Assembly (NCBI GenBank): GCA_017537345.1
Contig: JAFYKY010000010.1
Location: 62,001 to 126,000, forward strand
Source of the DNA: Clostridia bacterium
GTDB taxonomy: Bacteria; Bacillota; Clostridia; Oscillospirales; CAG-382
Length of the DNA stretch: 64,000 nucleotides
Direction of reading: 5' to 3'
This document shows, one piece after another, positions 1 through 9,193 of the stretch (position 1 is its first letter; every line of letters starts with the position of its first letter). The position numbers and the translations under genes were made by a program. The notes below the pieces were generated by a model. That model was not told the DNA's origin and did no database searches. It was given only the letters and a program-made list of their open reading frames with translations.

Positions 1-1
1 A

Positions 2-271
2 TTAAGCGGTATCAAAAACGGTTATAAATTCGAGATCGTTACCGCCAGACCGGAAGAGTTGGCTCAAGAGCTTATAACAAAACTGCACCGCGGCGTTACA
101 GAAGTGCAGGTTCGCGGAATCTATTCGGATACGGACAAATATATGCTGGTGTGCATAGTTAATAAACGGCAGATCGGCGAAGTGATGCGTATTATAAAAA
201 ACCACCCCGATACCTTCGCAAGCTTTTCGAAGGTAAACGAGGTGTTCGGCAATTTCAAACAGCAAGTGTAA
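2..271 (+). CDS. YitT-type membrane protein, C-terminal DUF2179 domain (partial)
   Basis: The reading frame is open from the window edge, so the N-terminal membrane part lies outside. The visible 89 residues read like the cytoplasmic DUF2179 domain that ends YitT-family membrane proteins: a GxT-type turn in 'RGVTEVQVRGIYSDTDKYML', then a hydrophobic strand (LVCIVNKRQ) and a closing HPDTFASFSKVNEVFG segment. The family function is poorly defined. The gene ends at a terminator shared with the convergent gene at 320-919. The family call rests on pattern memory of a partial sequence. Confidence 0.72.
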   Translation, partial: LSGIKNGYKFEIVTARPEELAQELITKLHRGVTEVQVRGIYSDTDKYMLVCIVNKRQIGEVMRIIKNHPDTFASFSKVNEVFGNFKQQV

Positions 272-283
272 ATAATCAAAGTA

Positions 284-316
284 AAAAACCTGAAGGAAAT
301 ATTCCTTCAGGTTTTT
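284..316. terminator. Bidirectional rho-independent terminator
   Basis: Perfect 15-bp stem (284-298 with 302-316), three-base loop, A-run on one flank and T-run on the other. It lies between the convergent YitT-type gene and the end of locus A, so it probably serves both strands. Confidence 0.9.
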
Positions 317-319
317 GTG

Positions 320-919
320 TTATGATTGTTTTAAATTGCCGTTTGAATCTACATCAACGCCCCAAGCATACGTTACTGCGCCATTGGGTTCTGCTTGAAC
401 CGCTTCCGCAATAAACGTAATTACAGGGTGATATGTAAAATCAACTCCGTTAACGTCTTTCGTAACAGCATTTAATTGGATGCCGTCAAACGTTCCTCCA
501 AGTTTAAGCAATTCCGATGTTGATGCTCCCACGTTTACCGCAGATTTATAATAAAACGTTTTTTCTGCGGCATCATAAAACCATTTTTCGGTATCATACG
601 TCCATTTGGTGCCGAATTCGATTTCAGGACCGCCTTCTTCACGAACGACGATGTTACCTTTACTATCCTGCCAGTAAGCAACTACTCTCAAACGGATATA
701 CGTTTTTATATTACTTTTGTTTTCTACTTTTATTGAAGTTTTCTTATTATCTTCAAAGATTTCGATAACTTCGCAATCTACATTTGCGGGTACGAATACG
801 TTTGTTATATCCGAACTTTCTCTGAGCATATATGCCATTACAGCCGAAACAGATACAAAAATAACTATTGCGGAAATAATGAGCACAATATACAGAATAG
901 GAATTTTAGGTTTTTTCAT
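320..919 (-). CDS. SipW-type secreted subunit, last gene of locus A
   Basis: 199 residues. A basic start (MKKPK) is followed by one hydrophobic segment (about 8-30) ending in 'AVMAYMLRESSDITNVFVP', which resembles the SipW-dependent signal peptide and first strand of TasA/camelysin-like proteins. The rest is polar and strand-rich with no membrane anchor or sorting motif. It is the last gene of the minus-strand run 9122 to 320, 21 bases after the 1396-residue surface protein, whose own C-terminus also ends in a 'KENVFN'-type segment. A minor fibre subunit or partner of that protein is plausible, but no exact family can be assigned. Confidence 0.72.
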   Translation of the reverse strand: MKKPKIPILYIVLIISAIVIFVSVSAVMAYMLRESSDITNVFVPANVDCEVIEIFEDNKKTSIKVENKSNIKTYIRLRVVAYWQDSKGNIVVREEGGPEIEFGTKWTYDTEKWFYDAAEKTFYYKSAVNVGASTSELLKLGGTFDGIQLNAVTKDVNGVDFTYHPVITFIAEAVQAEPNGAVTYAWGVDVDSNGNLKQS

Positions 920-940
920 TTAAATTTTACCTTTTAAAAT

Positions 941-3900
941 CTAATTAAATACGTTCTCTTTTTCGGGACTTAGTCCGTTAAGCCATTTGTTTTTGTTAAT
1001 ATCGGAATTGAAATCGAAGACCAGATGCAGTTTATCATTACTGTTGGCATCTTCTTTCACAGCACCGGGGTGACGCCAGCTCCAATCTTCTATTTCGGTA
1101 ACAGTATAGGTTTTCTGAAGGGGAACTTCAAGAATTTCTACACTACCTTTTCCGTTTTCGTCACACTGAAGCGAAACGTACATATCCACATTACCGTCGG
1201 TGCTTTTGATATGATAAACAAAAGTCTGTTCCGGATTAGCGTTTTCACGGTTAATGGTAATGGAACCGGTTTCAAACTTTGCATAGAAGGTTACAGATTC
1301 TGCATTTATAATGTTTGCATTGGGTTTAAAAATACCGGTTTCTTTATCCCAAACACCGTCTGCTGCGGTTACAGGATCGGTACAAGCTTCATCTTTATAC
1401 CAGCCAACAAAGGTTGCACCTGCACCTGCGTGAGTTTCGCATCCAATGGCTTTGCCGGAATAAAATGCCAATGTTTCGGAAGGCATATCCTCAAACGCAG
1501 CACCCGTTTGATTTAGCTTTATCTTTCCGTTACCAACACCTTGGTAATATATAACGGTTTCTTTTTCGCGGTAGGTGTTGATAACCACAACGTCGGCAAT
1601 TTTAACTTTATCCTTAAGCTCGAATACAGGTGATAACAAATCCTTTCCGCTGCCAACCTCGATTTCGAGGTATGATGCTTCTTTCAATTCATCCCATTTC
1701 TGGCCTGCTTCATACAGCTGCACTTGGAACTTAACACTGTCAAGCTCAAGACCGGGAATAGCTGTGTTTCCCATTTCTTGTACTTGATACGTATGCCCCA
1801 ATTCAGGGTTCTGACCAAGAGCAACAAAAGCTTTATAATTACCGGAAGGATCACGCTGGGTGATATATGTATAACCTAATTCGCTATAATCATAACCTGT
1901 AGTATCGGTAGAATAAAGCTTGAACTCAGATTTATATCCCATATAAGGATCAGTAGTTATTAAAAGGTTCATAAGATTAAGCTTTTGCTCTTCTGTAAGC
2001 AGTTCTACGAGTTCCCCTTTATCATTTCTGGTCTGAGGAAATACCAATTGCTTTTGCAACGCAACAACAGTGTCTCGCATAAATATCTGCATTACAATAT
2101 CAAATTGTTCGTAATATTCTCCCCTATCACCTTTCAAAGGATCTGTAGGAGTACCGGGGTAGCTCTCTATATAAAGATAAGCGTTATCAGGGTCTGTGGT
2201 GGAATATCTGATATCGTAAGGATAATTATTTCCGTTTATTTCAACGTGGTGGAGATAATCGTGTTCTTCTTGTACGAAGTGTTCGTAATAATTCTTAAGC
2301 TTTACGGATGAATAAATCAGTGCTTCGCCGGATTCTTCATATTCATCCACGCGTTCTACTACAAGCTCTCCGTCTTCGTACGTTTGCTCGTAATATTCAA
2401 TAAGATATGATTTATACTGACCGGCTTTTGTTTTGTCTATGAGGTTACCGGCGTTTGCATTATTTGAGGTAGGCTTTTTTTCAGAAACGAAGAAAAGCCT
2501 TGTTCTGTACTGACCATTAGGCACCGTATAAGATCCACTGAGTTCGGTCCATTTAAGCGTACCGTTCACGTTGCTTCCATAGGTACCAGCATCATGGTAC
2601 CAAACATAATATGTTGCGCCCTTATAAACAACCGAAACAGGACTGCTGCCATTTAAAAAGTTTGCATTACCATTTCCTGCAGTTTTCGCGCTTCCACCAA
2701 GGGCTTCCAAGTCGTTGTGGTCCAGTTTTTGAGCATCTTCTGTTGCACCTATAACGATGAACATGGCATTACTTATGTTTGTCGCCCAGTTGTTCTGGTC
2801 ACGTCTGGGAGCATGAGCAAAATCCCACTCTATATCTTCGCCCGGTGCGGTTATAATGTCTTGATACAGGGCACCAAACGCTTCAGCATTTAGTTCGGCA
2901 AACTGAACCCCGGAAGCCGCATTAGATGTATTTCCGGTAGTTGTTCCAAAGTCAGTACCGTTATTATTCTGGTTACTCGTACCGTTGGTAACGTCTGCGT
3001 ACTCAATATCTTTTGATATATTGGAACCTTGACCGGGGGCTGTGGTTTTCCAATAAAGCTCGGGCCAGCCGTTAGGGAAGAAGGTATAGTTACTTCTAGT
3101 TGCATCGGGAAATTCAAAGTCGGCGTTTATAATTTCACTTTGATAATATACAGTATACTTCGCAGTCAATTCTTCGCCGTCCGCCAAAATTGCATTCAAT
3201 GTGTAAGTGGTGGGTCTGAATTTATTGCCTTCTTTTCGTGCTTCAACAAGTCCACTGTGGTCTCGGGCAATATTAACGCTGGCATAATTATCGCCGTATG
3301 CAACAGGCACAATGAGCACTCCGTCATCACGGCTCCAACTGAACGCAGCACCTGCAAGACCGTTTTCGATTTCATTGCCTTGATCATCCACCAATGCGGC
3401 AACAATTTTGCCGCTAAGGTTTACATCGTCCTTGATATACAGTTTTCTATCTCCTGCGTCTGCTTTCGGCGCTACGATATTTATTGTGAAGTTTTCAGTC
3501 CTAGTGTTATTGTTGTTTCGATATGTATAAGACAGGGTAATCTTAGTGTCAGCCGTTGTAAGTTTCAACGCGTTTATTTTAATCCAACGTACACGCATAC
3601 CATCATGTCCTATGCCGTCATTGGAATGCACAGTATAGTGGATCGCACCGGCGGTATCCTTAACATTCCAAGTACCAATTTCGTTGCTGGTACCAAAATA
3701 ATATATAACTTCCTGACCAACCTCAAGAGTTATAGCATCAGCAATTTGAGTTGCTCCGTTAGTATTCGCATCTGTCGTACTGTCGGCCACATATATAGAA
3801 AATCCGGAAGTATACACGGTTACAGCGCCATCTTCGACCACGATGATATCGTAGGTTTCGATAAAGCCATCGTGCTTATGCTGGAGCTTTACAACGGTTC

Positions 3901-5131
3901 CGTCCTCGTAACCGAGGGCGCCAACACCGATAGAAACGCCCACTCTGCGGCCTTCTTCGGGCTGCCATTCTGTGCCGTCTTCGTTGTTTATAAGCTTTAT
4001 GTCCAGCGCGGTGATAATTTCGCTTGCGTCTTTTACGTCAAAGCCTTCGGAAATAACGGTGTCTGCAGAAACTACTTCTGCGGTAAGTGTAACGTTATCG
4101 GGCAATTTACCAACAACGGAAACAGGAACCGTAACATCGCCAACAGATACTGTGGTTTCGTATGTAACCTGCTCCAAAGAATCCAACGCTTCTATGCAAA
4201 TATCCAGTTGTGCTTTGTGGGCATCAGAAAGCTGTGCCAGAACGCTTGTGGGAGCTTTTGAAAGAATATCGTAATATTCGTATGTATCTTTTGCGTTTAA
4301 AAGATTTTCATAGACAATACTTGCTTCAACAGGGATAAAAACTATTGAAGAAGCGGAAACGTAACCGTATTCGGTATATTCCGATGCTATATCGCCCAGA
4401 TAATAATTATCCCATCTCGTGTAACCGTAATTATCAAAATGATGTGCGGGGGTTACGTCAAAAATAGCGGGAAGGTCGGAAACGCTTACTTCGGTGAAAC
4501 TAAAATCTGCACCGGCATTGTCTTTAAACAAAACAGTTTCCACATCGGAAAGGAACATTGCCTTTTGCGGACCTATATAAAACGTAGGAGGAACCGCATC
4601 CACACCATCTTCACTGGTTATATAGCTATCTACATACAGAATGTAAGGATTATCTATCAGTACCTGAGGAAGTGTATGTCCCTCTGCGGCTTTTACCTTA
4701 TACCAAAGATAACTTGTGCTTTCATCAAAATAATAATCATCTATTATAAATTTGATATCGGGATCAACAAATTTGTAGTCAGTGCTTTCGTCAGAAATGG
4801 AGATAAAAACATCTGCCACGTCGCTTTCAAATTCAGCTCTGCAATTAGCGGATTGCCAACTGGATATAAATCCCGCTTCGTAACCTATATACTGTTCGGG
4901 ATTCTCGTAAGCGCTCAAGGCCTGTTCCTTAAGATAATCTCTATACGATTTCCAAGCAAGCTGGGATTCGGGGAATATGGATTGAACCGTTACACCGGGT
5001 GCCACCGTATCGACAGGTGCGGGAATAGTGCTTGGCTCCGAACCCGCAGATATGGTAAAGCAAGGCGGAACAACGGATAAGATCATTTGAATACATATAA
5101 ACAAGGATATGAGTTTCTTTTTCATGGACAT
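941..5131 (-). CDS. Large secreted multidomain surface protein
   Basis: 1396 residues from the ATG at 5131, chosen because GGTGAAAG sits five bases upstream; a longer TTG-started form (to 5149) is possible. It has a Sec-type signal peptide (MKKKLISLFICIQMILS). Residues about 330-460 hold a 'VALDIKL...DG...FSIYVAD'-style beta domain common in Firmicutes surface proteins. A middle section resembles secreted beta-sandwich modules. Near the C-terminus is an InlB/Listeria-Bacteroides-type repeat (FVGWYKDEACTDPVTA, ending in 'VTFYAKF'), then a pilin-like Cna-B/DUF7601-type domain (TGSITINRENANPEQTFVYH) ending at 'WLNGLSPEKENVFN'. No LPXTG motif or C-terminal membrane helix is present, so it is probably held by other surface subunits of the locus. 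Confidence 0.75.
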   Translation of the reverse strand: MSMKKKLISLFICIQMILSVVPPCFTISAGSEPSTIPAPVDTVAPGVTVQSIFPESQLAWKSYRDYLKEQALSAYENPEQYIGYEAGFISSWQSANCRAEFESDVADVFISISDESTDYKFVDPDIKFIIDDYYFDESTSYLWYKVKAAEGHTLPQVLIDNPYILYVDSYITSEDGVDAVPPTFYIGPQKAMFLSDVETVLFKDNAGADFSFTEVSVSDLPAIFDVTPAHHFDNYGYTRWDNYYLGDIASEYTEYGYVSASSIVFIPVEASIVYENLLNAKDTYEYYDILSKAPTSVLAQLSDAHKAQLDICIEALDSLEQVTYETTVSVGDVTVPVSVVGKLPDNVTLTAEVVSADTVISEGFDVKDASEIITALDIKLINNEDGTEWQPEEGRRVGVSIGVGALGYEDGTVVKLQHKHDGFIETYDIIVVEDGAVTVYTSGFSIYVADSTTDANTNGATQIADAITLEVGQEVIYYFGTSNEIGTWNVKDTAGAIHYTVHSNDGIGHDGMRVRWIKINALKLTTADTKITLSYTYRNNNNTRTENFTINIVAPKADAGDRKLYIKDDVNLSGKIVAALVDDQGNEIENGLAGAAFSWSRDDGVLIVPVAYGDNYASVNIARDHSGLVEARKEGNKFRPTTYTLNAILADGEELTAKYTVYYQSEIINADFEFPDATRSNYTFFPNGWPELYWKTTAPGQGSNISKDIEYADVTNGTSNQNNNGTDFGTTTGNTSNAASGVQFAELNAEAFGALYQDIITAPGEDIEWDFAHAPRRDQNNWATNISNAMFIVIGATEDAQKLDHNDLEALGGSAKTAGNGNANFLNGSSPVSVVYKGATYYVWYHDAGTYGSNVNGTLKWTELSGSYTVPNGQYRTRLFFVSEKKPTSNNANAGNLIDKTKAGQYKSYLIEYYEQTYEDGELVVERVDEYEESGEALIYSSVKLKNYYEHFVQEEHDYLHHVEINGNNYPYDIRYSTTDPDNAYLYIESYPGTPTDPLKGDRGEYYEQFDIVMQIFMRDTVVALQKQLVFPQTRNDKGELVELLTEEQKLNLMNLLITTDPYMGYKSEFKLYSTDTTGYDYSELGYTYITQRDPSGNYKAFVALGQNPELGHTYQVQEMGNTAIPGLELDSVKFQVQLYEAGQKWDELKEASYLEIEVGSGKDLLSPVFELKDKVKIADVVVINTYREKETVIYYQGVGNGKIKLNQTGAAFEDMPSETLAFYSGKAIGCETHAGAGATFVGWYKDEACTDPVTAADGVWDKETGIFKPNANIINAESVTFYAKFETGSITINRENANPEQTFVYHIKSTDGNVDMYVSLQCDENGKGSVEILEVPLQKTYTVTEIEDWSWRHPGAVKEDANSNDKLHLVFDFNSDINKNKWLNGLSPEKENVFN

Positions 5132-5153
5132 AAAATCTTTCACCAACAAGGAA

Positions 5154-5777
5154 TTAATTGCTTACGGAATCCCATGCATCACCGATGCTTTCGAACCCGT
5201 TTGCCTGAACAGCATATGTTTTTACGGTAAACATTGTTACGGGGTAGTTTAAATACATATTAACGGTGCCGTTTTCGCTTACTGCTATTTCGCCTTCGTT
5301 TGCTACAAAGGGCACGTTATTTATCTTTTCATTGGGCTCAAGCACCATATAATATACGTGAGTGCCGCTGTTGCTTTCGAGATGAGTCCATTTGCTTGAA
5401 TCCACAGACCAAGTAAGCTGACCGTTTGAATCCGTGTAATTGTATTTTTCGTTTACATCCCAATCGGGTGCGTGTACGGAAACAAATATCAAAGTTGCCG
5501 CTTCGCTGCCGCCAAAGGAAATTTTAATATCTTTTGTAAATGTAGTTCCGGGCGCAAAAACAAATTCGCGGTTTCCGGAAGAATTTGTAGTAAAATCACC
5601 GGTTTCGGTAATGGCAAGTTCGCCAAACTTTATTACTCTTGCGGAATCCGAGCCCGAACCGGTGGAAATATATCTTGCATACAAGCCTGATGTCATGTGG
5701 AGAGAAACCATCACCAAGAGCAAAAGAATTAAAGCGATTACAAGCATAATCGTACCGGATTTGTTTTTTTTATGCAT
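5154..5777 (-). CDS. SipW-type TasA/camelysin-like secreted subunit
   Basis: 207 residues from the ATG at 5777, preceded by a GGAAGGCGG ribosome binding site; a longer frame opens to 5849 but overlaps the peptidase gene. A hydrophobic stretch is followed by 'GLYARYISTGSGSDSARVIK', a close match to the TasA-type pattern (AKYxTSxSGSDSARVAK) also seen in the protein at 7536-8228. The rest is beta-strand-rich with one predicted domain. It lies directly downstream of the SipW-like peptidase at 5803-6396, which is its likely processing enzyme. It is probably a matrix fibre subunit or anchor. Confidence 0.8.
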   Translation of the reverse strand: MHKKNKSGTIMLVIALILLLLVMVSLHMTSGLYARYISTGSGSDSARVIKFGELAITETGDFTTNSSGNREFVFAPGTTFTKDIKISFGGSEAATLIFVSVHAPDWDVNEKYNYTDSNGQLTWSVDSSKWTHLESNSGTHVYYMVLEPNEKINNVPFVANEGEIAVSENGTVNMYLNYPVTMFTVKTYAVQANGFESIGDAWDSVSN

Positions 5778-5802
5778 ATAACCGCCTTCCTTTCTGTTTT
5801 GA

Positions 5803-6396
5803 TTATTCTTTGGGTTCTTCCTGCTTTTCCGCTGCTTCTTTTTCTGCAAGCAAGCGGCGTATTTCTGCTTTTATGGGTTCAAGGTCATCGTCTGCTTCCT
5901 TCTTTTCCTTTTTAAAGGAAAGCTCCATAAGCAGTATCGCCGCGCTGAAGACGATTACCGCAGCCAAAGGGGATCTTAAAATATCAAACGCTTTTCCTGC
6001 ACCGGGTAAAACCTTAATGACCTTGCCCTTAACGACATCGCGTGTAATAGGCTCGTCTGCGGTGTTGTTTGCATCGCCCTTTGTGGTAATATTATCGCCG
6101 TCGATACTGATTACTCTGTGAACAACAAGTATGCCGTGGTCATTGAACACTACCATATCGTCCACGCCGAAATCATCCGTCTTTTTAACGATGATCACAT
6201 CGTCCACGGAAAGTTCCGGCTCCATACTGCCGGAAAGCACTACGGATATACCCACGCCGAAGGGCATAGGCATATTATCGCCCGCAACGTTTTTTGCGTT
6301 CCAGTTGTAAAACTGTATTCCTATAAATACGCTTGCAATAAAGATAACTACCGCGCGTATAATGAAATTTGCTGTTTTTTTATTGGTTTTCTTCAT
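5803..6396 (-). CDS. sipW-like: SipW-like signal peptidase I
   Basis: 197 residues. Features are an N-terminal membrane segment (about 11-29), box B 'SVVLSGSMEPEL' with candidate nucleophile Ser57, 'VHRVISIDGDNITTKGDANN' with His93 where most bacterial type I peptidases use lysine, a second membrane segment (about 143-160) and a charged, coiled tail. The Ser/His pair is the mark of the endoplasmic-reticulum-type (SipW) subgroup, which processes TasA-like matrix proteins. It overlaps the end of the upstream gene (6380-7363) by 17 bases, so the two are probably translationally coupled. Confidence 0.92.
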   Translation of the reverse strand: MKKTNKKTANFIIRAVVIFIASVFIGIQFYNWNAKNVAGDNMPMPFGVGISVVLSGSMEPELSVDDVIIVKKTDDFGVDDMVVFNDHGILVVHRVISIDGDNITTKGDANNTADEPITRDVVKGKVIKVLPGAGKAFDILRSPLAAVIVFSAAILLMELSFKKEKKEADDDLEPIKAEIRRLLAEKEAAEKQEEPKE

Positions 6397-7363
6397 TATA
6401 TATTATTTCTGCTTGTGCCTTTTTGGTTTTGAATACAAGCGCAAGTCCTACAAGTGCCAGAAGTGCTATTACGAACCACCATACGAAGGAGCCGTCATCG
6501 CCCAGAACGGGAGTGTCCTCTCCGTCGGAGCAATCGGGATCTGCGCTTTGCATTGCGGTTGTACGTATTACTATGGTAAGGGAAAGATCTTCTCCTGCCG
6601 CAGCCATATTGCCAAGGAGGGTATCGTATTCATCGTTCCCCTCAAACGCCCACTCCCAATCAAGGGTATAGGTAGCGTATCTGCCTGCGCCGAGGGTGGA
6701 TTCGGTGTTTACGGTGTTAAGAGCGAGCACGTCCTCACGGGTTTCGTCACTGCCCAGAATATATCCGCCGTTTTTCTCGGTAAGCCGTACGGTTACGGGA
6801 ATTGCGTATTCTTCGTTGGAGAAAAACGCTTCCATTTCCAGAACGTAATCCAAGCCAACGGTTCCGGAGTTTTCAAGTGTAAACGTATATTCGTTTTGGG
6901 TTCCGGGGGCGATAACCTTGTCTTCCCCATCGCCCTGAACGGTTATGATACCTTCCCCGTTTTCATATGAAAACTTGAATATTTCTACGTTTGTGTTTGC
7001 CTGCCATACGGTATTTTCGTCATAAACGGAAAAGCCGGGCACGGGACCTTTGTTTCCGCTTGCATCGGCGGTAAGAGCGAATCCCGCAATACGCGCCATA
7101 AAAGCGGGCAGTGTGGTCTTGGGCAGGGTCGCCTGCTCGTTCTCAAAATCAACACTGCCGTCTTCCTGCATATATCCCATACGCACGGCGGTATTATTCC
7201 CGCTTTCCGTAAGAGAAAATACGTTTTCGCTCATTTTGGGCGCAAAAAAGGTAAGACGGCTAAAAAGCATAGCCAGCGCGCAAACTTCGGTTATTATTAA
7301 AAACGCAAGCAGTATTCCGATTCCGCCTGCGTATTTTTTCTTCAAGCTTTTATATTCGTTCAT
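6380..7363 (-). CDS. Membrane-anchored beta-rich surface protein of locus A
   Basis: 327 residues from the ATG at 7363, preceded by AAAGGAG. It has an N-terminal membrane segment (about 11-35), an extracellular beta-rich part with 'TFTLENSGTVGLDYVLEMEA' (the kind of segment seen in camelysin/TasA-like domains), 'TLDWEWAFEGNDEYDTLLGN' and a C-terminal helix (FVWWFVIALLALVGLALVF) followed by basic residues. The 'W.WAF..NDxYDTxLGN' motif recurs in the TasA-like protein at 7536-8228 (WNWAFSTSAENDVRDTYLGN), so the two share a fold and this one could anchor fibres to the membrane, as TapA or an anchored TasA would. There is no LPXTG motif before the helix. Confidence 0.75.
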   Translation of the reverse strand: MNEYKSLKKKYAGGIGILLAFLIITEVCALAMLFSRLTFFAPKMSENVFSLTESGNNTAVRMGYMQEDGSVDFENEQATLPKTTLPAFMARIAGFALTADASGNKGPVPGFSVYDENTVWQANTNVEIFKFSYENGEGIITVQGDGEDKVIAPGTQNEYTFTLENSGTVGLDYVLEMEAFFSNEEYAIPVTVRLTEKNGGYILGSDETREDVLALNTVNTESTLGAGRYATYTLDWEWAFEGNDEYDTLLGNMAAAGEDLSLTIVIRTTAMQSADPDCSDGEDTPVLGDDGSFVWWFVIALLALVGLALVFKTKKAQAEIIYNEENQ

Positions 7364-7461
7364 TTTGCGCGCTCCTTTCTTTTTTTGTATATATACTGCA
7401 ATGAACAGTTGACAACAAGCAATTTTCTTTTTAAAATTCCTTGCTGTTAACAATTCACCGC

Positions 7462-7498
7462 TTATTCCACGGAGCCGCCACGTGGCTCCGTGGAATAA
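7462..7498 (-). other. Strong intergenic hairpin after the TasA-like gene
   Basis: A 15-bp perfect stem (7462-7476 with 7484-7498) and 7-base loop lie 38 bases after the stop of the TasA-like gene, inside the locus. On the minus strand it is not followed by a T-run, so it is more likely an mRNA-stabilising or partial-termination hairpin that favours the upstream subunit. Confidence 0.7.
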
Positions 7499-7535
7499 AG
7501 CTATGTAAATTAAGTTCAGATAATACTAAATTAAA

Positions 7536-8228
7536 TTAGTCGATCTGGGTAACGGTGGTGATGATAGCCAAGGTGATGATGCCAGGGTTATCATTAGCAG
7601 CCAAGTTACCGAGATAAGTGTCTCTTACATCATTTTCAGCGGAAGTAGAGAAAGCCCAGTTCCAAGTAACTGCGAGGGGGGTAGTGGTAGAAAGGTTAGT
7701 GTTGGGATTGTAGTTGGCAGAATAAGCAGCAATAGCATTGTTTACTGCAGTTTCCAATTCAGCAATATTTGCACATGTAACATCAAAGCCCAAACCAGAA
7801 TCGTCGGTACCGAAAGTTCTGCCACCAACAGTGAAATAAACGGGGAAGTATTCTTCACTACCGTCAGTCCAGCTGCCACTGATATCAAGTGTAGCTTCAT
7901 ATTTCACATTAACAGCAACTTCAGGAGTTCCGGTAATAACAGATTCTGCTAAAGTTCCTGTAGTGCCGGGGGCAACCAAATTGCTAGAATCAGACGAAAT
8001 AACGGATTTTGAAATTACACCGCTAACAAGAGCATCGTCAGTATCATATTCTGTAGCAAAAGTAGTACCACGAGCTTCAATAGCAACACCCCACTTAGCA
8101 ACACGAGCACTGTCAAAGCTATTACCGCTGGTAACATACTTTGCGAAAGTGCCGCTGATAACGCAGGTGGTGAGCATTACAGCAACGAGAAGTACGGATG
8201 CAACACGCATCATAACATTCTTTTTCAT
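7536..8228 (-). CDS. tasA-like: TasA/camelysin-like major fibre subunit
   Basis: 230 residues from the ATG at 8228, with AAAGGAG upstream. The signal segment (MKKNVMMRVASVLLVAVML) is followed by 'GTFAKYVTSGNSFDSARVAK', the clearest SipW-dependent TasA-type motif in the window. A beta-rich domain with 'VAPGTTGTLAESVITGTPEV' follows (TasA-like proteins carry a similar APG-T segment), and 'WNWAFSTSAENDVRDTYLGN' is near the end. There is no anchor. It sits between a SipW-like peptidase gene and a membrane-anchored relative. A 207-base hairpin-rich leader precedes it and a strong hairpin follows, the arrangement expected for the abundant fibre subunit. Function is inferred from family and context. 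Confidence 0.87.
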   Translation of the reverse strand: MKKNVMMRVASVLLVAVMLTTCVISGTFAKYVTSGNSFDSARVAKWGVAIEARGTTFATEYDTDDALVSGVISKSVISSDSSNLVAPGTTGTLAESVITGTPEVAVNVKYEATLDISGSWTDGSEEYFPVYFTVGGRTFGTDDSGLGFDVTCANIAELETAVNNAIAAYSANYNPNTNLSTTTPLAVTWNWAFSTSAENDVRDTYLGNLAANDNPGIITLAIITTVTQID

Positions 8229-8435
8229 AATAAAATTTTCTCCTTTCAAATATTCGTTACGGGCATTACGTATTTACCCGTAACCGGTTTGAGTAAATTT
8301 TCTCCTCGTAGTATCGAGGGGGAAAGTATTTGCCGGGGCAAAACGTCCCGAGTGTTTTTTCACGCGGAGAATGCCGCGGCATTTAATATATATCCACCCT
8401 CTTTACGTGGCGAAGAGGAGAATATGCATGGATTT
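8229..8435 (-). promoter_or_regulatory. Structured 5' leader of the TasA-like gene
   Basis: 207 bases without a gene, between a peptidase gene and the TasA-like gene. It has several inverted repeats: an 8-bp stem 8256-8263 with 8277-8284, the 12-base palindrome ATGCCGCGGCAT, and CCTCG...CGAGG. The AAAGGAG ribosome binding site lies at its downstream end. No convincing promoter was seen, so it is probably transcribed with the upstream peptidase and may act in RNA processing or stability. It does not match a riboswitch that I recognise. Confidence 0.55.
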
Positions 8436-9122
8436 TTAATTGGTACTGTCTTCAGGAGTACCTTCAGATGCTTTTTCCTTTTGCTCTTTTTCCGCACGCA
8501 AAGCGGCAAGCTCTTTGAGTAATGCATCTGTATCTTCCTGCTTTGCTTTATCAAACTTTCTTCTGCGTATAAGCTCGTAAGCAACAAACAGCACGATGGG
8601 AAGAACAATACAAACTATAAGTCCCGGTGTGGTCTGCAAAAAGATAGCAACGTGGCCGGCAAAGGGAATACGAAGCTTGTACACACCCACAAGGTTTTCT
8701 GCGGGAACGGGGGTTTTATCCTCCGTATTGTTGTTTGTACCCTTGGTACGGAAGAACAGTTCGCCGTCTTCGGTGAATACTTCTATTACCTTATGGGTTA
8801 CAACGCTTGTTCCGTTGCCCTCCGGGTCAAAAAATGAGATAACGTCGCCCACCTGCACGTTCTCTGCATCTGTCTGCTTACAGATGATCAGATCTCCCTT
8901 GCTTATACGGGGATCTTCGGTTTGGGAGTTCATAGAGTCGGTAAGCACTATCATGGGGCAGAAGCCGCCAAAGGTGGGAACCTCCTCTGTGTTAACATAG
9001 CTTTTTATAATAAGCGTGCAGTTTACGATCAACATAGGCACAAGTATTACGCACAAAACTATACCGATTATTGTAAGCGCTTTGTTGCCTGCGTTGTTTT
9101 CCTTTTTACTATTATGCTCCAT
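8436..9122 (-). CDS. sipW-like: SipW-like signal peptidase I, first gene of locus A
   Basis: 228 residues. It has an N-terminal membrane segment (about 16-40), 'MIVLTDSMNSQ' with candidate nucleophile Ser63, 'PRISKGDLIICK', His110 in 'VVTHKV', 'TKGTNNNTED', a second membrane segment (about 150-172) and a charged tail. Lysine is replaced by histidine as in the SipW (ER-type) subgroup. The usual SGSM serine box is TDSM, a variant also seen in the peptidase at 34192-34683. It is the promoter-proximal gene of locus A and probably matures the subunits downstream. Confidence 0.9.
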   Translation of the reverse strand: MEHNSKKENNAGNKALTIIGIVLCVILVPMLIVNCTLIIKSYVNTEEVPTFGGFCPMIVLTDSMNSQTEDPRISKGDLIICKQTDAENVQVGDVISFFDPEGNGTSVVTHKVIEVFTEDGELFFRTKGTNNNTEDKTPVPAENLVGVYKLRIPFAGHVAIFLQTTPGLIVCIVLPIVLFVAYELIRRRKFDKAKQEDTDALLKELAALRAEKEQKEKASEGTPEDSTN

Positions 9123-9193
9123 GTTTCAAAACCTCACTTGGTGTATTTTTATACTTTTTTCATGAGTGTTTATTACATAATCGGAAATATGTA

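Noticed and set aside
3029..4261. A 410-codon plus-strand open frame opposite the 1396-residue protein
   Set aside because: Shadow frame of a real gene, without own signals.
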